Shown piece by piece: positions 57,285 to 64,000 of a stretch of 64,000 nucleotides of DNA. The notes under the pieces were generated by a model. That model had not been told where the DNA came from, ran no database searches, and saw only the letters and a list, made by a program, of their open reading frames with translations. Both the position numbers and the translations under genes were made by a program. How positions within the stretch are numbered: the first letter of the stretch is position 1; the number at the start of each line of letters is the position of its first letter. The stretch covers positions 7,347,384 to 7,411,383 of the forward strand of contig CM030861.1 in the NCBI GenBank assembly GCA_018105865.1. Reading direction: 5' to 3'. The DNA comes from Metaphire vulgaris. Its lineage: Eukaryota; Annelida; Clitellata; Crassiclitellata; Megascolecidae.

Positions 57285-57700
57285 TTTAGGTACTATATAA
57301 AAACCCTGGCAAAATCTAAATGCATTATGTCTACTGCCTTGCCCTCATCTAGGTTATCAAAAACCTCCTCCAGAAAGTCTAACAGGTCGGTCAGACATGA
57401 TCGCTCCTACATAGATCCATGCTGGCTGTTTTTAAAATTTTTATTCCTAGACAAATGTTCTACAATGTTCTTTTTCAGTACTTTTCCATAACTTTGCAAA
57501 TTCTACAGAAGACAAGCTCACCACTGGTCTGTAATTACATTGTTCACTTCCTGTTCCCTTCCTGAATAGCGGAGTGACCAGTGCATCTTTCCAGTATGGT
57601 GGCACTTCCTCAATTCTGAGTGATTCATTCAGTGCATGTGGTCAGTGGATCAGTGCATCGCCTGCAGATTTTCATTTCTAACGTCATGAAGAATCTTTGG
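57285..57700 (-). mobile_element. CR1/L2-type LINE reverse-transcriptase relic
   Basis: The minus strand reads LNESLRIEEVPPYWKDALVT, PLFRKGTGSEQCNYRPV, then after frameshifts KVMEKVLKKNIVEHLSRN, SCLTDLLDFLEEVFDNLDEG and DIMHLDFARVF. This is the N-terminal part of the RT domain (NYRPVSL ... DLLxxLD ... VDxxxLDFxKAF). Frameshifts and stops show it is dead. Confidence 0.85.
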
Positions 57701-58258
57701 ACGGAAACCGTCTAATCCTAGGCTCTTGTCTGTCTTTAATAGAACGTCCTAGCCCCCTCCCCACATGCCCCCTCATGGCCACGCTAACACGGGCACAGCC
57801 AGGAATTTGATTGGGGGAGGGGGCATAAATTTGAGGGTATATATCAGGGGTACACAACCCGTGGCCCGCTGGCCACTGGTGGCCCGCCGGCGATTTTTTG
57901 TGGCCCGCGGACGTTTCCCGGATTTTAGTGGAAAGTGGCCCCAAAAGCGGTAAAGTGGCCCCGAAGGTTTTCTTGCTTTCATATTAGCGCTACACTATTA
58001 AACCTTGTTATTATTATTGTTTATTATTATGCCCTTGCTGTTAAGAAATTCACAAATTTCTGCTATCAGTTCAACAAAGAATTCTAAAATTCGTCCTCTG
58101 CTCTCTCACATCTGTGAATATGGTATGTCATGGTAAGAGGCACCCGTCTCTTCTATAAATAACTTGAACTGATGGCGACTTAGACCCTTGGAACGAATGA
58201 CTTCTTCAGTAGCGCTAATATGAAAGGAAGAAAGCCTTCGGGCCACTTTAAAGCCTTC

Positions 58259-58400
58259 GCGACTATTTGGAAGCACTTACTTGTGTGAACAAAAATTTTC
58301 TGTATTTAAATTTAACAAAAATGTTCTAAGATTCAGGTTGAGTGCTCGGTTTTGAAAGTTGCAACAAGTGAACTGCCACAAAATATGAATATGATTAATT
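58259..58400 (+). pseudogene. hAT transposase C-terminal relic
   Basis: Plus-strand translation RLFGSTYLCEQKFSVFKFNK followed by LRFRLSARF and a stop. FGSTYxCExxFSxMK is the start of the hAT dimerisation domain in ZBED/Charlie-type transposases. The frame is closed within 35 codons, so it is non-functional. Confidence 0.75.
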
Positions 58401-58674
58401 TGTTGAAGACGTTCAGTCTCAACAACTCCATTGGCTATAAAAAGGCGATTGACCTTTGCTTTTTTAATTTTTTGAATTAATAATTGAACATGGTCATAGT
58501 ATTTTTTATTAACAAGGCCCTAATCTTTAATTCTACATTTAAATTACAGCACTAAGCTTTTAAATTGCATTTGTTCCTACTGGATTGATTGTATTCATCA
58601 GAAATCTATTAATTCCATTAGTCCTGTCGAATTAAATTTTATACATAACCGTATTAAATATTGCTATTAACGGT

Positions 58675-58858
58675 CAGTGGCGGATCCAGGATTTGGCAAG
58701 TGGGGGGCCGTTGGGGTGGCAACTTCTAATCATGGGGGGCAACCATTTGTTGTTAGCTATGTAGTATTAAGTATAGGGTCCCAACAGGGGGCCACTGCGG
58801 AACCAGGCACTCAATGAGGGGCACGGGCCCCCGGCCCCTCCTTGTGGAGCCACCACTG
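58675..58858. mobile_element. 'cagtggcggatccagg' hAT-like element nested in the hAT remnant
   Basis: Ends CAGTGGCGGATCCAGGATTT and GTGGAGCCACCACTG; flanks TTAACGGT / TTAACGAT (7 of 8). Confidence 0.85.
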
Positions 58859-58984
58859 TTAACGATTACTGTCAACGTAGCCTACCTCTTCTGCATTAGA
58901 AAAAGCGCATGTGGCCCGCGGAGTCTTGGAACCGAAAAATGTGGCCCTTCGTCCTTAAAAGGTTGTGCACCCCTGGTATATATT

Positions 58985-59215
58985 GTCATTTATATTATAT
59001 ATTATATATTATATATTATATTATATATATATATATAACATATATAACATATACAATATATTTGTTATATATAGCATATATAACTTAACATAACAGCGTA
59101 TATATTATATATCATAATATAGCAGTGTATATATATATTATATATTATTATATATAAGTTTATATAACATATATATATATATATATGTTATGTATACTGT
59201 ATAAGGCCTATATAC
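58985..59215. repeat. AT-rich TATA/ATAACATAT tract
   Basis: About 230 bases of nearly pure A/T in short palindromic words. Confidence 0.85.
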
Positions 59216-59242
59216 TGATTTTGGGGTATGTATATATGCCAG

Positions 59243-59413
59243 GGGTGTAGCCAGGAATTTGATCTGGGGTGTATAGTGCGATTTAGGGGTATACATCTTA
59301 GAGAACTTTGGAAATCTTAAAAAGTCACATTTAAAACTTTAAGATAGCCTGATTTTTTTGGGGGAGAGGGGGTATATATATATACCGATATACTCCCCGT
59401 GGCTACGCCCCTG
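59243..59413. mobile_element. 'caggggtgtagccaggaattt' TIR element
   Basis: Ends CAGGGGTGTAGCCAGGAATT and CGTGGCTACGCCCCTG, interior TATATATATACCGATATACT. Same family as 38150-38335. Confidence 0.7.
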
Positions 59414-59930
59414 TACGCCAATGCTCTCGATTTGTGCGATTCTCGTGCGAACATTCCACAGGCGTCACTCTTGACTCTTGATTTCAGTGCAGAAGAGCAC
59501 GGATGCCGCAGGAACGGGTCTCTCTCTTCGAAGTCAAGCGCAATAAAAGACGATCTTGCGACGACGATTAATTGCGGGTCATCGCAGAGGTCACGACCTT
59601 TGACCCACAGCGCATCTTCGTTTACGCAACCCCCGGCTATTGTGACGTCTGTACGTCGCGTCCGACCGCGACATCTTCCGAGCGCGGAGGGGATAATGGG
59701 AAGCGTCAAGCAGCGTCACGCATAGGTGTACCGAATGCGTGACACTAGACGGGCTTGACGCCATGGCCAAGGGGCTGTGGTGTCAATCGGAATTGCGGAT
59801 GACACGGTTTGAAATGCGTGACTGTCACGTAACGTCTTTTTCCAAAGTGAAGAGTCGTTACGCTGAGACGATTATAAAGTTCAGTTGTCTTGCTATCACG
59901 GTTACACGGTAGCTCTTGTACAGCCAATGT

Positions 59931-60273
59931 CAGTGGCGTAGCGAGGGTAACCGCAACCTTCGAAAAGTCCCAACAAGCAAAAAAGGTACTCACCCATTTC
60001 CGTGGGCGTAGCGACGGGGAGGGATATATCGGTATATATACCCCCAAATCAGGCTACCTTAAAGTTTTTAAGATTTTCAACGTTCTTAAGATTTATTCCC
60101 CCCAAATCAGATTCCTGGCTACGCCCCTGCCCATTTCGCTTAATTAAGTTACGTACATTAACCATTCCCTTAAATTTCAATCATCTTATAAAAATGTTGT
60201 TCTTGGTCATCAATGTTTCGTCCCTCGGCGCCCGGGGCATTTGCCCCTCGGCCCCCTCGTCGCTACGCGACTG
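59931..60273. mobile_element. 'cagtggcgtagcgagg' element with nested copy
   Basis: Ends CAGTGGCGTAGCGAGGG and CGTCGCTACGCGACTG; flanks GCCAATGT / GCTACTGT (6 of 8). A GGGCGTAGCGACGGG...GGCTACGCCCCTG copy is nested at 60004-60129. Confidence 0.7.
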
Positions 60274-60433
60274 GCTACTGTTCCTCTTTTTTACTCTCAT
60301 GCACTGAAGTCATGTCATATGTTCCCGTGAGCCTCCGGGCAGCTATGTATTTTTAAAATTCTATTTGGTGTTGCCGCGTTGTCGGGTATCTATTGCTTGA
60401 TTTCAGTCTATAATCGCCAGTAGAAGCGGTAGA

Positions 60434-60461
60434 AGTAGTGGTAGTAGTAGTGGTAGTGATG

Positions 60462-60495
<34 letters not shown>

Positions 60496-60575
60496 AAGTA
60501 GTAATGGTAGTAGTAGTAGTAGTAGTAGTTGTGGTGATGGTAGTTGTAGTAGTAGCATTACTATTATTAGGCTAC

Positions 60576-60656
<81 letters not shown>

Positions 60657-60664
60657 TACTATTG
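60434..60664. repeat. (GTA)n/(TTA)n trinucleotide tract
   Basis: GTA array turning into a long pure TTA array. Confidence 0.95.
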
Positions 60665-61104
60665 TCATATGTCGAGTATTATGTGTTACCATCAGCAGGG
60701 ATCATACAGTAGCTACTGTACAGCTGATTGCACCAAAAAGTTTTGCGGTGATAAAAATACCTGACAAGGCAGTTGCAGACAATTACACCGCGACATGTTC
60801 AACTCAAACAACTGGTCCGGAAAGCAAAAAAACGAGAAAGGAAAAAGGCGCCGCATAAATGTCGGTTGTAGTGGCGACGGTGGCGACACACAAGCGCCGT
60901 ATAAATCCACGACCATTACACATTCAACGACGGCGACGGCGGCGACGGCGGCGACGGCGACTGCGGAAAGAGCGAATTCTGAGCGTCCCTGTGACGTATG
61001 GCTCCCAGATGGGACCAATCGCTCCTGTCAACGGCATTTGGGGTCAAGTAGCGAATTCTTCTGCATGGTTAATACATGAGAACATCGCACAAACCGTTGT
61101 CATC

Positions 61105-61109
<5 letters not shown>

Positions 61110-61157
<48 letters not shown>
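61110..61157. repeat. (TA)n microsatellite
   Basis: About 24 TA units. Confidence 0.9.
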
Positions 61158-61159
<2 letters not shown>

Positions 61160-61717
61160 AACGATGTGTCAGGAAAAAAGAACCCTATAAATAATGATGA
61201 GGATTCTGATTAATATTTCGTATATTAGCTTCTGTAGTCCGTCTAACGTACAACCCATATTCCATTCTTTTCGCTAATTCTTTGCACCATAATGTTTCCT
61301 CTGCAGTGAATTTTACCAGTTTTTTGTCTTCGTCTGAGCTGAGCAGCATTTTTCTCGTAGCATTTTTTGCAAAATGCATGAAATAATTATTTCGTAAATT
61401 TTGTAAAGAAAATAATTATTCAATATGACGTTAATTTAGAAAGTCCGTTTCATTATTATAGTAAGTATTTTGAAATTTAAAAACTGATAAATAATTTAAA
61501 GCTGTGCCGAATAATAACTAATATTAATAATTTCCATCTTTATCAAAGGTTTTCTTTTTCCGGACACGGTGTACACACATAAAGGCGACATATAAAGGAA
61601 CCGTCTGATCTATGCAGATACGATGGAAAATACCAGGCTGCATGAATAATCCTCTAGCATGGAGCTTAACGGCGTGGAACACTGCTTCTGTCATCTATTT
61701 GCCATCCGCCTCGCTTG

Positions 61718-61960
61718 GGGGCTGTCCATTAATTACGTCATCAAAATAGGGAAGGGATCTGTAAAATTCTGACAGCTGTTGACAGGGTGAAGAAGACAAG
61801 AGAAGTTTACGTCAGTCATCAGCAATTTCATTTCTTACAATTAATCAAAAAATAGGAAATTTCAAGGATTACTAATTATTACAAATGAAAAAAGCCTGAC
61901 AAGCAAAAAAGGTCATCACCGCCACATTTTCACACTTGATGAGTAAAAAAGGAAAAAAGA
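61718..61960. mobile_element. 'gggggctgtccattaattacg' element, partial
   Basis: Begins GGGGGCTGTCCATTAATTAC and holds CCTGACAAGCAAAAAAGGTC; the same head as 34941-35443. The right end is not found. Confidence 0.6.
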
Positions 61961-61984
61961 TAATCAAAGCAAAAATAATATAAC

Positions 61985-62204
61985 CTTCTAAACTTTTTAG
62001 GGAGATCTTTCACTGTATGTCTACATGGCCAAATCATGGCCAGTCCTCGTTTCTGAATTGATTCAAGTATCGTTTCTTTTTGTTCTGTCTTTTCTCCGAT
62101 CATTTTGTTTCTTATTCCTTGTCTTCTCATTACTCCTGCTACTCCTCTTAACCAGTTCATTTCTGCAGTCATTAATCTTCTTTCATCTTTCTTTTTATAG
62201 TCCA

Positions 62205-62206
<2 letters not shown>
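61985..62206 (-). mobile_element. LINE relic (C-terminal part)
   Basis: The minus strand reads KKKDERRLMTAEMNWLRGVA, GVMRRQGIRNKMIGE and ILESIQKRGLAMIW, the AEMxxLRRxxGxxRxDxxRN...ILExIxxRxLxW block. Truncated upstream by a (TA)n array. Confidence 0.75.

Positions 62207-62298
<92 letters not shown>
62206..62298. repeat. (TA)n microsatellite
   Basis: About 46 TA units. Confidence 0.95.
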
Positions 62299-62301
<3 letters not shown>

Positions 62302-62568
62302 TGAGTGATCACGTGTCTCGCTTGCTTTTAATGCGCTTTTTGTTGGTGACTTTGCGTGTCGCGTGACTGGGTGTTCAGATGAAGGTCCTTGAGCAGTGAC
62401 TGTGAGATCATGGGATGGAAATCCAAGCGATCGACCGAATAAAGAAGAGTCACTCTGACTGTAAACACCCTGGAGACATCGATGGAAGAATCGCTCGGCT
62501 CTGGTAAGTGTCACTGGCGACGGACGGTAGTAGTCAACCCCCCCCGACCACAGAGGAAACAAGACACA

Positions 62569-62570
<2 letters not shown>

Positions 62571-62657
<87 letters not shown>

Positions 62658-62952
62658 GAAACAGAAACAGAAACAGAAACAGAGAGAGAAATAAAGAGAA
62701 AGAGAAGAGAGATTAAGAGAGAGACTAAGAGAGAAGAGAGATGCAGAGACAGGGCCAGAGAGAGACTGAGAGAAGAGATAGGGAAATAAATAGACAGAGA
62801 CAAAGATAGAGCGAAAGAGCGAGACTGAGAGCGAGACTGAGAGCGAGACTGAGAGAGAAAAGAAAGAGAGCGAGAACAAGACAGAGACTGAGAGAGAGAA
62901 AGAGAAAGAGAGACAGAGACAGAGAGAGAGAAAGAGAGAGACAGAGAGAGCA
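62571..62952. repeat. (GA)n and GA-rich tract
   Basis: About 40 pure GA units, then (CAGAAA)n and GAGA-rich purine sequence. Confidence 0.95.
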
Positions 62953-63264
62953 ATAAAGCTGTGATTGAAGTGAGTCTGTTATTATGTTAATTGGCGGAAA
63001 CTCGAATGGAAACGCGGGGGCTCAACCCCTATACCTTCCCCGCCCCTTTGGTAGCCTCTCAAAAGTGGGGGGTTTAGAGCCTAGCGGCCTAATAGAAGTC
63101 TACGTCCATGGATGCATTGGAAGAATCAGTTTGAATTATGACAATTGAGATGTACACTGTAGTAAATAAAAGAATATATCGTCATGGATGGCAAATCTGT
63201 ATCGACACCATCAACAATAATAGCAGTATTAGACACAACGATAATAATAATTAGGCCCTACAAA

Positions 63265-63562
63265 AAATGACGACGACGACGACGACAACGATGATGATGA
63301 TGGTGGGGTTATGATGACGATGAGGAGGATGGTGGTGATGATGACGTCGACGATTACGACGACGACGATAATGATGATTGTGGTGATAATGACAATGATG
63401 GTGATGATGATATGATGCTGATAATGACAAAAACGACGATGATTATGATGATGGTGATAATGATGATGCTGCTGCTGATGATGCTGATGACGATGACTAT
63501 GACGACGACGACGGTGATGATGATGATAATTGCAATGATGATGATGGTGGTGGTGGTGGTGG
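63265..63562. repeat. (GAT)n/(GAC)n/(GGT)n degenerate trinucleotide tract
   Basis: About 300 bases; the His-rich and Met-rich frames are compositional. Confidence 0.9.
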
Positions 63563-64000
63563 ATCTTGGACACCACGAGTCCTCAGCTGAGACGGAATGT
63601 CGATTAGCGAGTAGCCTACATGTATACTCTGTAATTCGTTCCGAAGTGGCCTATAGCCGTATTTTTCCGTATCCGAGAATGGACGGCGACACTCTGTCAA
63701 TGTCTCGAGGAGCGTCGCTTATATTGGGACGCGTTCAGTTCGAAAAAGCAATAAACGCCGTGTTTAGGACATCGACGGCCGTTGCGTTGTCGCGTGAAAC
63801 GGCGCCTGATGTATTAAGACCGATCTACTAATGACACGTCCAACGCAATCTATATAGCATTCGACGGTGTGATCCATCTCTTCCCATCCACTCTCGCTCA
63901 GGATCTGTGGAAGAACGGAGCGTCTGCCGGGCGAATTCCAGTCCAGCTGGATGCGTCCACTTATGCCATCCATTGTGACAAGTACAAATTCCCCATTCGT
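63563..64000. other. Unassigned unique sequence at the window edge
   Basis: Low-repeat, moderately CpG-containing sequence with an open minus-strand frame (64000 to 63800) reading DWNSPGRRSVLPQILSESGW then EEMDHTVECYIDCVGR. I do not recognise it. It could be an exon fragment, a transposon ORF or chance. Confidence 0.25.

Larger units (their letters stand above)
57845..58975. mobile_element. hAT element remnant (1.13 kb) with transposase fragment
   Basis: Ends CAGGGGTACACAACCCGTGG and AAAGGTTGTGCACCCCTG, perfect 8-bp duplication GTATATAT (57837-57844, 58976-58983). Holds a degraded transposase C-terminus and a second nested element. Confidence 0.9.

Noticed and set aside
63229..63576. His-rich minus-strand frame
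   Set aside because: Translation of degenerate GAT/GAC repeats.

Overview
This is a eukaryotic, clearly metazoan, AT-rich nuclear window with multi-exon genes, GT-AG introns of roughly 0.3-2.5 kb, and a very heavy load of microsatellites, small inverted-repeat DNA transposons and LINE relics. Gene content (cardiolipin-pathway PGS1, a multi-saposin prosaposin, a claudin-fold TARP/calcium-channel-gamma-like gene) and repeat style suggest a marine invertebrate, possibly a non-chordate deuterostome such as an echinoderm or hemichordate. That placement is an inference and I would not defend the phylum strongly.

Layout. (1) 1-9127, minus strand: PGS1, mitochondrial phosphatidylglycerophosphate synthase. 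I assembled eight coding exons by hand from the start codon at 9127 to 991; the last C-terminal exon lies beyond the left edge. Exon 6 carries an apparent 1-base deletion. (2) 9128-11284: intergenic, repeats only. (3) 11285-29602, minus strand: a complete 19-exon prosaposin gene of about 610 residues with a signal peptide, an N-terminal saposin-A-type domain, five saposin-B domains and a C-terminal saposin-A-type domain. It lies upstream of PGS1 on the same strand. (4) 29603-45609: about 16 kb between divergent genes, filled with transposon copies and simple repeats, ending in CpG-rich sequence. (5) 45610-45991, plus strand: first coding exon of a TARP/CACNG-like four-transmembrane protein; its other exons were not found and are probably to the right. 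(6) 45992-64000: presumed first intron, made of microsatellites, nested hAT-like elements, a CR1-like LINE relic and a hAT transposase relic.

No functional link between the three genes is implied: one makes a cardiolipin precursor in mitochondria, one supplies lysosomal sphingolipid activators, and one is a membrane channel auxiliary subunit.

The most unusual content is in the repeats. An 80-82 bp TTAA-flanked miniature element occurs three times, and one insertion has its matching empty site in a sibling copy about 1.1 kb away. A short motif resembling GACCTTTTTTGCTTGTCAG recurs about 20 times inside several otherwise different terminal-inverted-repeat families. A hairpin element built from GGACAAAATGTC units has a telomere-like core in both copies. 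The palindrome TAGGCCTA is strongly over-represented. All calls are by eye, without database searches.
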